Shown here piece after piece: positions 36,021 to 49,039 of a stretch of DNA of 64,000 bases. The first letter of the stretch is position 1, and each line of letters opens with the position of its first letter. The notes beneath the pieces were generated by a model, which was not told the DNA's origin, made no database searches, and saw only the letters and a program-made list of their open reading frames with translations. The DNA comes from Rotaria sp. Silwood1. Lineage: Eukaryota > Rotifera > Eurotatoria > Philodinida > Philodinidae. The stretch spans positions 370,819 through 434,818 of the forward strand of contig CAJNOP010000087.1 of assembly GCA_905250075.1 (NCBI GenBank), written 5' to 3'. A program made the translations under genes and the position numbers.

Positions 36021-38126
36021 TTTTATTGTAGATTATAAAGGCTAAATCAGTCTCGAATTATATTAATGCAACTCACATAGTTGTTTACAATAAAAAAAAT
36101 TTCGTGGTTAATTTTAATTTGATTCATTTATTATAGGCAACAAATAAATTTGACATATAATTAAAGTGTTGATATAATATCATTTTGAACATAAATAATT
36201 AGATATTGCTAAATTCAAACGATTAAAAGATTTATTTTAAATAATTTGAATATCTTTTTTATATGGTGAAAAATTACCAATTAAAGACAACAAAAAAAAA
36301 CACTCTACAAAAGAGAAACATTTTAAAGAATTATTTTTTAAAATCTCAACAAATCTTTTTAATTTTAACGTTAACACGATCCAAATCTAGTATTTTTATA
36401 TAGACAACAAATAATACAAGTCTTTTATTGAATTATATTCATCTATAGCATCAATATTTTTACGGAAAATGAAGATGTATGAGAGAGACATGAATGAATG
36501 CTATATTTAATTACCTAGGTTATTTATATTTTACTATTACATTTAACTGGATAGGTAGAGTTGCCACCATCTTCGATGTAAATATTCATTACACAACTCC
36601 ACCACTCCATTGGTATCTACTTCATACAGAACACAAGCTTATATAGAAGAGAGGTAATGGTGAAGGAACGAGAATGAGAAGAAAGAAAAGATTGAATAGC
36701 GGAAAAGCTCAGCAGACAGCTATGATCGGTCAAAAGGTCAGACCGTCTAACCAATAATGTGACCGAACTCTCTTATCATATTGAATCGACTGAAGAGAAA
36801 GATAGGGCATGTCCTACTTATTAGCACAGATTATGTTTCCTAAGATGTAGAGTAATGGATGAAATCAAGATACTTCACTATTGCTCACTGAAAACTTATA
36901 ATTCTCTAAAATTCAACGAATACTTTGTCGACTCACCATTTGTATAAGCAATGATGTGACCTGCTCTTTTACCATTTTGCTTAATAAGGAATTTTGTCAG
37001 TCTGATAATATATGATTTTTATATTATTGATATAAAGTGTCTTTTTTTGAAGTTCATAAATATAACACTTCACGATCGAAGTATGCACATCTCATCTAAT
37101 TCACCATACGAAGATAATCAATCTTATCCGACTGAAAGACCAGTAGGGTTGGTCTTATTTTAATAGATGAAATTCTTTTGTCAAGTTAAAAAACAGATTT
37201 CAGATACAGTGGTATAGCAGAAAAAATTTTATAATTATGTTTTATTTTTATTTTTATATAGACTCTTTGAAAAACATATAATCACTGCTATGCTCTAGAC
37301 TTATTTATTCAATCGTATGGTACACGTAGTTACCTCATGAATGTATAAAAAACACGCCACAATTCACATCTAGGTTGAATCGAATCTTTATATTCTTTAA
37401 AAGTTCGATCAGATCTTATTTTAAAACATGACATTAAGTACGATTGCATATAGTTTTGCTACTTAATCGAGCTTCAGCTTCATTTGTTATATATTCTACA
37501 TTGTTATATAATGTTTTTCTTAATAAAGAAAAGTAACGGTCGCTAGTATTTTCATAGCGATTAAATTGTCTTAAAGAAAAAACACCGAGTCGAAAATCGC
37601 CATCACATATGCAGTAGACAACAAATATTTTTACGTATTCTTGAAGAATTTCTGAGTGCAAGTAACTGTTATATTCTGATGACTTAAGTTTCTTATTCTT
37701 TGCTAGAATATGTAAATTTTCTGAATAAAACTATTTTTATTGACCGCTAACGGGTCTGAAACTTTCCTATGGATCGTCAAGATCGTCTGAGAAACGTATA
37801 GACTACACTACTAGTAAAAAAAATAATCTCTAAAAAGTATCTTGCATGTTCGAACCGAGTTGAGGATTTATACTAAAGATTTCTATAAAATTTTGAATTA
37901 CAATTCGAATTCTGATGCCAAAAACGTTTTCATCAATCAGCTCCAGACCCAATATACATTCAATAGATCATTTCTAGACCCAAAAATTTTGTATTCCATA
38001 AATTCTATTCTCAATATACACACATATTAAGTGGAAAATTAGAAAGATATAGATGTATAAAAATGATCAATTGATGATTGTGTTAAATTAGAGCTAAGCT
38101 TTTTTTTTTCTTTTATGTTGTTCAAG

Positions 38127-39177
38127 ATGTTGAACAAAGCAGAAGTCAATGGGGAAATTTTACTGGTTTTGAAACCAAAAAAGTTCGTTGTGTATTTATC
38201 CGGAAGGTTTGTAATGATCGACGCCAACAGAAAAAGAAAGAATTTTATTTAAAATAGGTTTATTTAATTCTCATGATTCAATTATCGATTACATTTGGTC
38301 TTATTACCGTATGTCATTTTATGTATGTTGTTTTTTGTCTAATGAAAGATATTAAAAGTGAATATATGACATAAATATATTGTGGGTCATCAATTCATGA
38401 ATATGTGCGAAGTTCAGAAGGTAAATGGCTATATTTAACATCATACTTTGTTTTTTTTGGTTACTTATTTTATCTTGGTTGGTTCGAAAAGTGCAGCACG
38501 AAAATTTCCACTTAATTTTATTTTACTCTCTATTATGGTAAAAGAGAATAATAAAATATAAATTATTTCGAAAATAAGTTTTTTAAATTTTAGACATTAT
38601 CAATGAGTTATTTGGTATGATTTGATTGAAATATAATTATTTACTCATTAAATTTGTTTTCTATGAAAACTTTAGCTCGGTATGATTTCAACATATGATA
38701 AAATTGAATCAGTCTTAAGTGCTGTTGGTATAACAACATTTGTTTATTTGGAAGTTACATTATTTTCATTTCAAACAAAATATGATTTTACATCATGTTT
38801 TGGAGTTTTATTTGTTATTATATTGGTAGTTTTAGCTTTCACATTTATTTGTATTTTTACTTTTTCAAAAGTAAGTATTTGAATGAAATTAAATATTAAT
38901 ATTATATTTTCTGTAAATATTAATTTTTTTAAGATAATGTTTACAATTTATGCTGAATTAGGAGCTATGGCTTTTTCTATTGTAAATATCAACAATTAAG
39001 AAATTGAAAGAAATTATTTTCTATGTTTAGTTCTTGGCTGTTGATACACAATTAATTATGGGTGGAAAGCAAGATGAACTAAGTGCTGAAGATTATATTT
39101 TTGCGTCACTTATGCTTTATCTCGATATTGCTCAAATATTTATGTTGATTCTTTCATTGTTCGGCGTTCGAAAATGA
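38127..39177 (+). pseudogene. Lifeguard/TMBIM (Bax-inhibitor-1 family) gene, probably decayed
   Basis: Six exon pieces with GT-AG introns: 38127-38206, 38258-38537, 38594-38614, 38676-38870, 38934-38981 and 39031-39177 (TGA). The translation follows the family in order: RCVFIRKV then YLILMIQLSITFGL; EGKWLYLTSYFVFFGYL; ARKFPLNFILLSIM; GMISTYDKIESVLSAVGITT; LFSFQTKYDFTSC; IYAELGAMAFSI; FLAVDTQLIMGG; LSAEDYIFASLMLYLDIAQIF. These proteins are multi-pass ER/Golgi membrane proteins that regulate calcium leak and cell death. Exon 2 has an in-frame TAA at about 38372 and a +1 shift near 38488 that an A4-for-A3 error would explain. All splice sites are preserved, and the Pro-rich N-terminal exon was not found. 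Either a recent pseudogene or a working gene with assembly errors and an unrecognised intron. Confidence 0.75.
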
Positions 39178-40602
39178 AATGTTCTTTTGCACATCTTTTA
39201 GACTAATTATGTTTACTAACGATCATTTTTTCTAATGAACATTAAATTTTTGATTTTCTAAAATTTCAGCTAAAAACATTTTAACATATATATTTAATTA
39301 TGTTTGTGAAGAAAAATAAATGTACAGTCATAAATAAAATCTAGAAAAATAGGATTTATGTGTATCTAAGATTTTTTCATAAGTAAAACTTTATAAAGCT
39401 TGATTGTAAACATTAATTTGAGTTCTATTGCTTTCCTTAGACTAAGAGAGAGAAAGTCAATTATAAGAAAACATATTTTACGGCGTTCAATCCCTTGTTG
39501 AAAAGATTGACTGTTTGTAGTCTTTCTGATGACACTTGTCTCACAAAAGACAAAAAATGTTACATAAGTGCTAACATTATGTTTGTATGCAATGAATCTT
39601 ATCAGTCTTCAATGGATCTGTTAGCAATGATATCTGTAACATTACTACTTGGATATTCATCCCTCTTTCTTTTTTCTTTTTTATCTTCTTCGTTTTTATG
39701 TAGAATATACGTTTTTTAGATCTTTATGGTTACGTACAAATATCAAGAATCAAACTTATATGAGAGAGCCATCAGTATAATATTTCGTTAGTCATGTTTT
39801 TTTTTTCTAATCCATTGACTGAAGCAGACTATTCTTTGGTAGTTATATAGAATAATGAAGTTTAAAAATAATTGCGACTGCATATATATATATTAGTTCG
39901 ATTAGTTCCTAACCAGAACTATATATCTGACCAGAATCACTGGAAAAATCTCTGAAAATTTGTTCTTCTCACCAAAAACAATGTTAAGGCCTCATCACGT
40001 CAATCTAAAATTGATTTCGTCACCTCTTCATCGTAAACAAATTAAAAACATAAGTGAGAATATTTTCTGAGTTTGCTTGTTCTCACATGCAAACTTTTGT
40101 TCACTCTTGGAGAAAGTCAGGTATTTAGCAAAAATAAAACAATTATAAATATTGGATGTTGCCTTATGAATTTCTACTCATGAAGTAGCCGATTGTATGG
40201 TGTATGCTGTACAAAAGCATAACAGGATGTTATTAATTCACGAAAGTAATATCGTGCTCATACATAAATTGAACGTGTACTTGCATGAGAAGTTTGATTA
40301 TATGAATAACTAGATTACTTTCAAAATGACATTTACCATGTATGCGAATTCCTGTAGGACAAATTTTTGAATATGTTTTGAAAAACCTCTCACAAACAAA
40401 AACATCAAGATGTAAAGATAAGCATTAAGACGATTTACAAAAGGAATGAATACTAAAGGAATTGAATCAATGTTCTCACGATGACTTTCAGATGATAACG
40501 ATTGGAACTCTAAAATATACAACGACAAAAAGCTATTCGAAAAATGTACAGCCTATTTTCATCAAAATTCAGCATTAATATCGATCTTTCTGATTGAATT
40601 CT
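39178..40602. other. Gene-free spacer
   Basis: AT-rich. Frames at 39495-39719 and 40310-40528 show no domain or signal and are not called. Confidence 0.5.
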
Positions 40603-41844
40603 TCAAATCACAGATGATTGTTCCATCATGTACTGCATGAAGAGTACAAATCCGCATTGAATTCCAATAATCAATTGAATCGATACCTCTCTTGTTCTAC
40701 TTGTGATATTAGTAGTTGTTGTTGTTTTTGTTGTCGCAGTAGTGATTGTTGTTGTGGTGGTGGTGGTGGTAGTGATGGTTGGCATCAAAATTCCCCTGGC
40801 CGCCAACAAAAGTCGCACTTCGATGGCCGTGATCACGTTGTTACACATGGGCATGTTGCATGTGTATGTTAATGATGTTTCATTTTCCGTTTCGGACATC
40901 GACTTGGTTTCTATGATAACACCGTAAGGATTGGGAATGGAACTTTCAGGAACACATTTTCGCACTGAGTTCGAACCATCTCTGTTGATAAATTGACAGA
41001 AACCACGAGGGCAGGAGACTGGTTTATTTTGATTGTCAGCACATTGCAGGTTAGAAGAATCTGCAACAGGGTTATACAAACGTGTGACCAGATTAGCCCA
41101 GAGATTTTCATAGTTGAGATTTCGTGCTAAAGCAAAAGAGTATCTAATTTATAAATAATTCAATAAAAAGAATACTTGATCTTTAATATGTTTCACAAAA
41201 ATCCGCTAGAAACAATGAAGACTGTACATTTTTTTCCTGAGACATTTGTTCGAGTTCAAATTATTCCAATTTTTTTGCTTACAAGTTGTATACAGACGAA
41301 AGACTCAACTATATTGCTGGTGTGTCCATTATTGCTCTCTTCTTCTTGTGACATATACCGTGTCATTATAAGTTATTTATGGGGAACAAATATTGAGAAT
41401 TCTTTTCTTCATGCTCTCTCCCTCTATGATCAGGTCTTTAAATGTCATCAATTTGCATAGCTTACCATTTGAGTAAACATTGCCGAGAACATCAGTTCTG
41501 CAAGAATCGTCGTTGAAACATATCATTCGATAGATTCGTTCCACTTTACTTTCAGTTAACCAGATCATCATAGTGTTCGTCAGAATACGTGGTGTGTTCG
41601 ACAGTATCAATTGCTCTCTACCATTGGCGTCAAATTGTACAGAAGCTTCCTTCTTTGCATAATGAACATTCAGTGTAAACAAACAACTTGAACTTCCCAC
41701 ATCTACTGGAACACATTCTGGTCGAGACGCATTGATAATCTCTGACGAAGTCATATTCAGTATTTGATTACAACGAGGACACTCAAGAGCGAATGCTAGA
41801 AAAGTGAAATGGAAAGTAATGAGACATTCCAGTACTAAAAACAT
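40603..41844 (-). CDS. Ly6/uPAR-like secreted or GPI-anchored protein, two exons
   Basis: Exons 41844-41466 and 41126-40603, intron 339 bp with GT-AG ends and matching phase (GTAAG ... TTTAG), giving 300 residues. A signal peptide is at 1-20 (LITFHFTFLAFA) and the mature start is LECPRCNQ, the usual opening of a three-finger domain. Cysteine pairs continue through both exons and close with TCNMPMCNN, the family's terminal CxxxxCN. Then comes a Thr linker made by an ACA/ACC microsatellite and a C-terminal hydrophobic tail (LIIGIQCGFVLFMQY) that fits GPI-anchor addition. Known relatives are surface ligands or receptor modulators. Its promoter and first exon exist again as an inverted copy about 330 bp beyond its own upstream region. 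Confidence 0.8.
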
Positions 41845-42439
41845 CTCTCAACTTTCAATGCTAACAAGAGTGTGATCGAAGAGCTTTTAACAGAAACTAG
41901 ATATGTTCACTCTTTTTTTCTTTAACAGGAAATGTGTGCAAACATTTACTGAATCTATATATGCAGATAGGCATGCATTTGCATATGTGATATTGACTTG
42001 TTAATTTTTTTTTCGTTTGATAACAACAACAAGACGTAAAAATAATGACGGATGATGTGAACCGTGATAATATTGATAAATTTTCTATAAACTTGTTTTA
42101 ACAACAGCAAATATTCTTAATAAAAAAAAAATGAGAGAATTCACTTATGCAAAAAAAAACTGCACAACTAAATTCTGTAATGACTAACTTGGTGTTCAAG
42201 AGATACTAACATTGTAGATAAAAACAGAACCAGTGAAGAAAAATCATTTCATCGTATACTAAAAATACATTGTTTCACTAATTTCAAACAGCCTATATGT
42301 GTACTACATAAAGAATGAAAAAAAAATCACTTGATGTTTACATAATATTGTCATTATTGAATAGTGCTAAAATGTAATTGCACCATGTCAGTATATCTTG
42401 AACATAAACTCTGTCATATTTTTATCACGGACATTTGCT

Positions 42440-42806
42440 GCTGCTAAAATGACGATCTACATTATCTGTAATTATCATTACGCCTTGTTGTTGTTGTTAT
42501 CAAGTGAAACAAAATTTATCAAGTCAATGTCACGTATGCAAATACCTGCCTATCTGCACATATAGATTCAGTAAATGTTTGCAGACATTTCCCATTAAAG
42601 AAAAAAAATAGTGAACATATTTAGTTTCTCTTAAAATCCCTTCGATCACACTCTTGTTAGCATTCAAAGTTGAGATATCTCATTACTTTCCATCTCACCT
42701 TCCTAGCATTAGCTCTTGAGTGTCCTCACTTTAATCAAACAGTGAGTATGAGTTCGTCAGAGATTATTAATGCATCTGGACCAAGATGTGAGTGCTGTTC
42801 TATTCT
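42440..42806 (+). pseudogene. Inverted partial copy of the Ly6-like gene's promoter and first exon
   Basis: Read on the plus strand, this matches the reverse complement of about 41700-42110 at high identity. It includes the leader around TTCGATCACACTCTTGTTAGCATT and the coding start (CTCATTACTTTCCATCTCAC ... GTCAGAGATTATTAATGCATCT). The ATG of the parent is deleted and the match stops at GGACCAAGATGTG, where a telomere-motif tract begins. The copy cannot make the protein. The two arms face away from each other across about 330 bp of unique DNA. Confidence 0.8.
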
Positions 42807-42834
42807 TCAACAACACAACCACATCCATACCCAA
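42788..42834. repeat. Telomere-motif tract at the duplication breakpoint
   Basis: GATGTGAGTGCTGTTCTATT, then ACAACCACATCCATACCCAA. The GAGTGCTGTTC core recurs in the hairpin at 49727-49778, which ties this tract to the dispersed family rather than to chance. Confidence 0.55.
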
Positions 42835-43232
42835 CACTGTCGAATAACTGATCTAGAGTAGTGAAATGCGACAGTCATTTCCTGTTACCCATGACATGCT
42901 TTCATATGTATATAATATTTCTTCTTTATGCAAAATCGTCTTAGTATTAGTTAATTTTATATTAAAAAATGCAAGATTGTCTGTTATTCATTGCTACTTT
43001 TTTCTAAGAATGTGCTGTTAGATCAAACAATCGTTTCTTTCTAGTTTATATCGATAAAAAATATAATTAAATATTTAAGTTTTTGAATAAATGCACTTTA
43101 ACTCGTGTTTTTTTTATTTCGAACTTCAATATAAGCATAAAGACAACATTTAATATAATCGATCATTTTCATTGTAAATAGATGTTGTCAACTATTCATT
43201 TAATTGTGAAATGACGAAATAATTTCTCATGA

Positions 43233-43811
43233 TTAATTTATTTCTTCTGATTTTTGAATGATTTCATTATCTGCTGTTGGACTATGAATACACAATGAAC
43301 GAAAATATTGATTACAATCATTGCTATTTTTCTTTCAAATATCTTTGACAAATAATTCAATATTCATATTATTTATGAAACATACTTTAAGATATGTCAT
43401 ATGAGAGCAAAGTCTAATAAGAAAATCAACTTCTTCAATTATATCTTCAATAGATAAACATCTGAAATGTGAATACGTCAAAGAAATAATTTTAACTGTA
43501 TCAAGTGCAGATGATTTATGTATTATTTCAATGAATATATCAGAATAGATGCTTTTTTTATTCATCACGAGGACGATCCACAAGTATAAGTCAAGTAGAC
43601 TTTGAGAGTTCAATGAAGAAATTGATATCATACTTTCTTTGTTAAAAAAAAGAACAAAAATATGTATATTTACATATATATTATAAGAGGTTCTTTTCAA
43701 TGTACTTGAATGAACGAATCGTGTAAACATAATCGAAAGAATCCATTTTAACTTCAAATATTTATTGTTGTTCAGTTCAAAACGATGAATTAAATTGATG
43801 TGAAGATCCAA
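43233..43811 (-). pseudogene. F-box/LRR-like bdelloid family relic
   Basis: The frame runs from 43811 with no ATG and an in-frame TAA just upstream, and ends at TAA 43233-43235. An in-frame TGA sits at 43335-43337. Recognisable segments are IEEVDFLIRLCSHMTYLK, NNMNIELFVKDI and YFRSLCIHSPTADNEII, which I associate from memory with the C-terminal leucine-rich part of a large F-box-like family in bdelloid proteomes. The N-terminal F-box is absent. The family call is inference; that it is a broken coding fragment is seen directly. Confidence 0.55.
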
Positions 43812-43960
43812 AATTTGTTAAAGATCCAAGTTCAGAATCATCAATTTATTAATGATGTTCTAAATAATATTCTTCTAATTCAAACAAATAATCTGAAATT
43901 AATTTTTTCCATCAATCATCATCAAAATAATCTTTATCTTCAGAAAAATCATCATACGTA

Positions 43961-44051
43961 ATGGATGGATGTGGGTATGAGTTGAGTGTCAATGATGATC
44001 TTCTTTCCTTCACACAAACATGCCCATACCCACAGCCACACTTACACTCTA
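43961..44051. repeat. Telomere-motif hairpin
   Basis: ATGGATGGATGTGGGTATGA and GTTGAGTGTC, a loop, then CATGCCCATACCCACAGCCA and ACTTACACTC. The CATACCCACAGCCACA half resembles that of the copy at 49727. Confidence 0.7.
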
Positions 44052-44431
44052 CATAGAGATGATCATCAAAATCATAAGCATGTATCTGTAGATTGAATGC
44101 ACATTAAACTTCGATTATTTTCTTTATTTGAATTAAAATCTTACAAGGAGTACTTCGCTTGAGAGCAACATTGTAAAAATGTCACTGCCAGACTGTTCAT
44201 AATTATACTATGTCTCAGTTTTGATCTTGCACATTTACTTTCACGAATAAACCAACTAACACATGGCAAGAAATTGTTTAACATACATGCACATGTACAT
44301 GTCTTCGATAATAAACGAAAGAAAGAAAGAAAAAGAAGAGCAACAAAAGATAACAGCATAAATAAAAATGAATACAGAGTGATAGTATGGCTATTGTCTT
44401 ACATGATTCTTATCATCATCGCCAGTTGTAG

Positions 44432-45489
44432 TCAAGGTCCTACGTTCAGAAAAATGTTGATTACGTTGCTATCCGAATTTAAGACAACAATATCTAGTCG
44501 AGTATCCCCGTTGAAGTCAGCAATACCGATCGCATTAGGAGCGTAAGCAGTTGAGAAGAATCTCGTCGGCAAGTAAAACGTTCCATCACATTTACCAATG
44601 AGTACACCAACTTTACTACTTCCATAGTTGACATAGCCGACTACAACATCAGGTATACCATCTATATTCATATCAGCAACAGCAATTGAGCGTGGTTGAG
44701 GAACACCTGCCAGAAATGTATTTGCTGTTGCAAAACTCCCATTACCCTTTCCCAAAAGGACGCTCATAGTATGATTGTTGAAGTTGGCAACAATAAGATC
44801 GATGTAAGAGTCACCGTTGAAGTAGCCAGCAGCGATTGACGCTGGAGCATCTCCAACAGCATAGTTTGTTGCATTTTCAAAAGTTCCATTAACTGTTCCA
44901 AGAAGAATACTCACTGTGTCACTGTCAAAGTTAGCAACTGCAAGATCAGCATAGTTGTCACCATTGAATTTGCCAGAAACCATCGCAAATGGATTTGCTC
45001 CAACACGGAAACCTTGCCGAACAATGAAACTTCCAGTTTTATTTGCCAAATGTAAAGTCACCGAGTTGTCATCAGTCAGTGCGACAGCAAAATCTAAGTA
45101 ATTATCACCGTTAAAATCATCAACAACAACAAATCTTTTTCGATAAGAGTCATAATAGTTGTATTGCACGACAAACGTTCCATTACCAAAACCAGAAAAT
45201 ATTTTCACAGATCCATAGTCGGCTGAGACGGATACAAAGTCTAAATTAGTATCGTTATTGAAGTCCCCACCAGCGACTGCGACTGGATGCCAATTAGTAT
45301 CAAAAACAGTGGTTCCGTTGAACTGTCCAGTACCATCTCCCAAAAACAGTTCACCTCGTTGACCGTGATATTCAGCAAGTATCAAATCTAGCTTATTGTC
45401 ATTGTTAACGTCACCAATCAATACTGAAATCGGGTACCAGTAAGAAGGAGTTGTAGCACGAAGTGAAAGCGTCGGCGAGCTATGTATAA
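44432..45489 (-). CDS. FG-GAP/VCBS-repeat ectodomain protein (last exon; 5' exons not found)
   Basis: A 3' splice site (TTTCTTTCAG) at 45489 opens an exon of about 350 codons ending at 44432. It holds seven FG-GAP/VCBS-like repeats, each with a calcium-binding loop of the D-x-N-x-D-x-x-x-D type (DVNNDNKLDLI, DFNNDTNLDF, DFNGDNYLDF, YFNGDSYIDL, DMNIDGIPDV, DFNGDTRLDI), followed by GTG.F or GNGSF. These form a beta-propeller like the integrin alpha head and typically act outside the cell. Related bdelloid genes carry a membrane anchor on an upstream exon, but I could not identify one between 45490 and 46500. The exon has no stops or shifts. Confidence 0.82.
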
Positions 45490-48400
45490 CTGAAAGAAAT
45501 GACAATCTAGCGAAGATCTATAAAAGGGTCTTCAGTACGAAAGAAAGTGGATAAGGATATATGCAGTATCTGTTTTTAATATGACTTAATTTCACAATTT
45601 TTGAGGGATTATTCGAGCCATAGCTATCTCTGAAGAGAAAAATGGACAACTTAAAGACTTCATGAGTTGCATTGAAATCGATGATGATTATCAAAAATTT
45701 CATCCTTTTTTGTTCATGTGAGTGCTTCGAAATAATTTACCGTTTGCCAATCAACTTTATATTTCTGTTAATAATCAGCTAGCAGAGTATTGATGCATAA
45801 TATTTTCTATTATTATTTGTTTTAGCATTATTTGAAGTACGCTGTACATCTAATTCTATTTTAAGGATATTATTTTTACTAGAGTAATATATTTTTTGTT
45901 TAAATTAGCCTATCTGATTAGTCATCTTCATCATCTTCATTGTTGCTATTATCTTTATAATGATGGCTTTTTCACCTGACGTCTCTAATCAATGAAAAGT
46001 AGTTTTCCAATCATTCAACAATGAATTATTAGATAAATATTGTTGCAACAACTAAATTTCCTATGCTTTCTCAAAATCATGACCTTCTTCGCTTTATTGA
46101 AGTTGAAATTCAAAATATGATTCAAGTTACTGAAAGTTACATTAAACAAATTAAACGATTGCATATCTTTCATGATCTTATTAAAATTTTAAAACACAGC
46201 TGAATAATAGCATCATCTTAGACGATCAAGTAGAAAGCCGAAGAAACAATTTTCACTGTTATAAAAAAAAAGTCGTTTGCTACTACAATCACTCTTTTGT
46301 TATGCATGAAAATAGTTGTCAGAAGGCGTAAAAAATATGCAATCGTCCGACATTTGTTTGAAGAGGCATCTATACGTTGTAATTTTACACAAGTTTTGAG
46401 TAACAAAGAGGAACATTATGTTTAGGAAATTTGTTTTATTACAATTCTAGTCTCAAATAAATTATACTACTGCTGATATGGGAACTGTTTACTTAGTATT
46501 CTTTATCAAAGATTTAGAGATTGGACTCTCCCTTGCTCTCTTAGTGAGTAATACTAAGAATGATTGAAATTTAACAATCTCGAATTTTACAATATTGTCG
46601 AATCGTTTATTCTTTCCTCATCATATCAACACCTTAGTAACAGAAGTTATAATCGATTTATCAGAATGATGTTTTGAATTTAATATTTTATGACATGTCC
46701 ATTAAGTAACTACTTTACATAATTGAAAATAAGCTCCATCATCAGTTGCTTACTGCAATCAGTCACACTAATTGGTTGATCTCTATCCGAGCACTATAGA
46801 CAACGTGCTTATCTAATAGGATACCTGCTCTAATGGAGTGAACAGTTGTGGGTGAAATTAGTCAAGATTGTGGTTTCACAAATAGTCTAATCAGAGAGCA
46901 TACCAAGGACCGATGATCTGAAAGAGAGTGTTCATTTTCTGAATTCTCTATTTGAAAAAATAAACGTACAATGATAGAACCTTATATTCATCTCTTAACA
47001 TTCTAACAAATCATTTTGAGGTTTAGTCATGTGAGAAAAATTCAGATTAATGTTTCTTATAAAAAAAAGTGTTGAATAATGAAAACGATGCGAAATACAG
47101 CACAAGAAGAAAATCTTTATCAACTAATTTATCTGACTGATAATTGTTTAAAATGGTTTATCATGGTTATATACACAAAAAGCTTTTTTGTTGAATTCAT
47201 AACGTATTATCAATCGGAAATATTGACTGGAATACTAATAAATAAATAAATACGAAGATTTTTAGTTTTGCCTATTTCTTTTTTTACAACTCATTGATAC
47301 ATTGAAGGTAAAGCAGAATCATAACAAACAGACGACACATCACCGTTAATAAATGATCATGAAGGTGACATCTGCATGAAAAATGTTGATAAGAATAGAT
47401 CGTAATATTCACATGTAGGAATCAGAAGTGAAAAAGCATAAATTAGCTCATGTTGATTGTTTTTATGAAAAAAACGACGGTTTTTACAATTTTCTTTGAA
47501 TATGAAAATCATAATCATATATTTGTAAAGACTTTTCAAGGCGTCAAAATCGTCTCAATTTTGACTATTAATCTCGATTTATATAAAAGAATTATCGATT
47601 AATAGCAATGTAAAAGTGATTTTTCGAATATTCCAATAAACCATGATTAGTCAATAGCATTGCAAGAAACTTCACTAGTAAATCTACACATCAAAATGAT
47701 CAATAATAATTATTTTTTGAAAAAATAACTGTTTTTTTTTTATTATTGACGGAGAGATGTAGAGGAGAAAATCATCTCTTTGGTCATTCACAAGATATTT
47801 GCACGAGTAGATGTTAAACGATGGTTATATACAGGCTGTTCACTATACGTATAGTTATTTCTATTATAATCAGGCTAGAAAACCTCGATTAACCATGACG
47901 AACTGCAATTAATCGTGAGTTTTCGTTCAGTTCAAACGATATAGGAGATAAGAGAAATATCATCGCCATATCACATTACAATATTCATCAATGTTTCAAG
48001 ACGAATTTCGAGAGGAATTAGGCGGTTTAATAAACTCTGTTTATCCATTTTTGTTTCAAATGGGCCTTGGTATGATCGATAATAGAAGAAAAAATGGCAG
48101 AGAAGTAGAACTTCTCACGATGTTTTCAGAATCTCTCATAACTAGATTATATCTTCCATTGTTTTTAAATGGAACTGGAAATAAGCTCACAATTTGAATA
48201 TCTCTGTAGTGAATTTTTTCGAGTTTCAACAGAAAACTGGGTACTAAATTGCTTGTATTTTATCTATCGAATAAGACTTCTCCCTTTCGATGTATAAAAG
48301 TCCGTAATTTGACACAGAAAAAAACTTCAAGAATATTCGGAAATGAATTCATCTAAGTTGGTTTTAATCAGCCGCAGTTATTCGGCTGCATAATAAATGG

Positions 48401-48711
48401 TCGTTTCCATTAACTGAGAAGCTTCATTACAGATCGAATGAGTTCACTCATCTGAATCATTTTTTCAGAAATTGTTCAATAAACAAGTCCGAATGAAAAG
48501 AGCAGAGAACGAAGTATGCAATTATGAGGTGCTTTTATCGCTAGTCAAACTAACAGTACGCATACTGCATGAGAGCAAAACGAGAACATTTTCTCTTCGG
48601 AAAGTTTTAAACAGAGCTGATATAACTACAATAACATCTTGCCGCGTTTCTGTTCTAGTTCGATATTAGTAATCTTAAAAAACGATCATTAAAAGCAAAA
48701 ATAATACTTAC
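45490..48711. other. Spacer with minor coding traces
   Basis: It should contain the missing 5' exon of the FG-GAP gene and the 3' exons of the PAN-like gene, but none was recognised. A 46-codon plus-strand frame at 46063-46203 (FIEVEIQNMIQVTESYIKQI) has helix-like composition and no known match. The frame at 47991-48197 is likewise unassigned. Confidence 0.4.
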
Positions 48712-49039
48712 ATGGGTTTCGTGCAGTGACATAGACTGTTTCAGCAGTTTGATCAGCGATGAGTTCACCGTCGCTGAGTCGATCACCAAATAAATAACAT
48801 GTTTTTTGACTAACTATGAAAGTGATAGTCTGACAATAGTTTGATATGGAACAGGCTTTTAGACATTGCATTCGAGTTTGGCTTGATACTTGTTCACTTG
48901 ACAAACATGTAGAATAACGCCGAAAGCGCATTTGTGGTACCGCAATCATCTTAAAAGATTGAACGCCAATTTGATTAACTGCCGAACAACTTGTAAATAA
49001 CGTTATTAGAATAAATGCCAGTTTCAAGTTGGAGTTCAT
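48712..49039 (-). CDS. Secreted protein with a PAN/apple-like domain (first exon)
   Basis: The ATG at 49039 gives a signal peptide (LKLAFILITLFTSCSA). The following 85 residues have the apple/PAN spacing: Cys in STCLSS, then MQCLKACSISNYCQTITFI and KTCYLFG. PAN modules bind proteins or carbohydrates outside the cell. The exon ends at a GTAAGT donor (48711 down), splitting a codon after AsnPro, so the protein continues in an exon that I could not find. An in-frame upstream codon at 49081 would add 14 residues and a less typical signal. Confidence 0.62.

Larger units (their letters stand above)
34818..38126. other. Gene-poor spacer with three hairpins
   Basis: AT-rich. One minus-strand frame (about 37434-37740) has coding-like composition (FRLGVFSLRQFNRYENTSD) and a possible 3' splice site upstream, but no family was recognised and no start codon found. 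It may be an isolated exon or relic. Confidence 0.4.
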
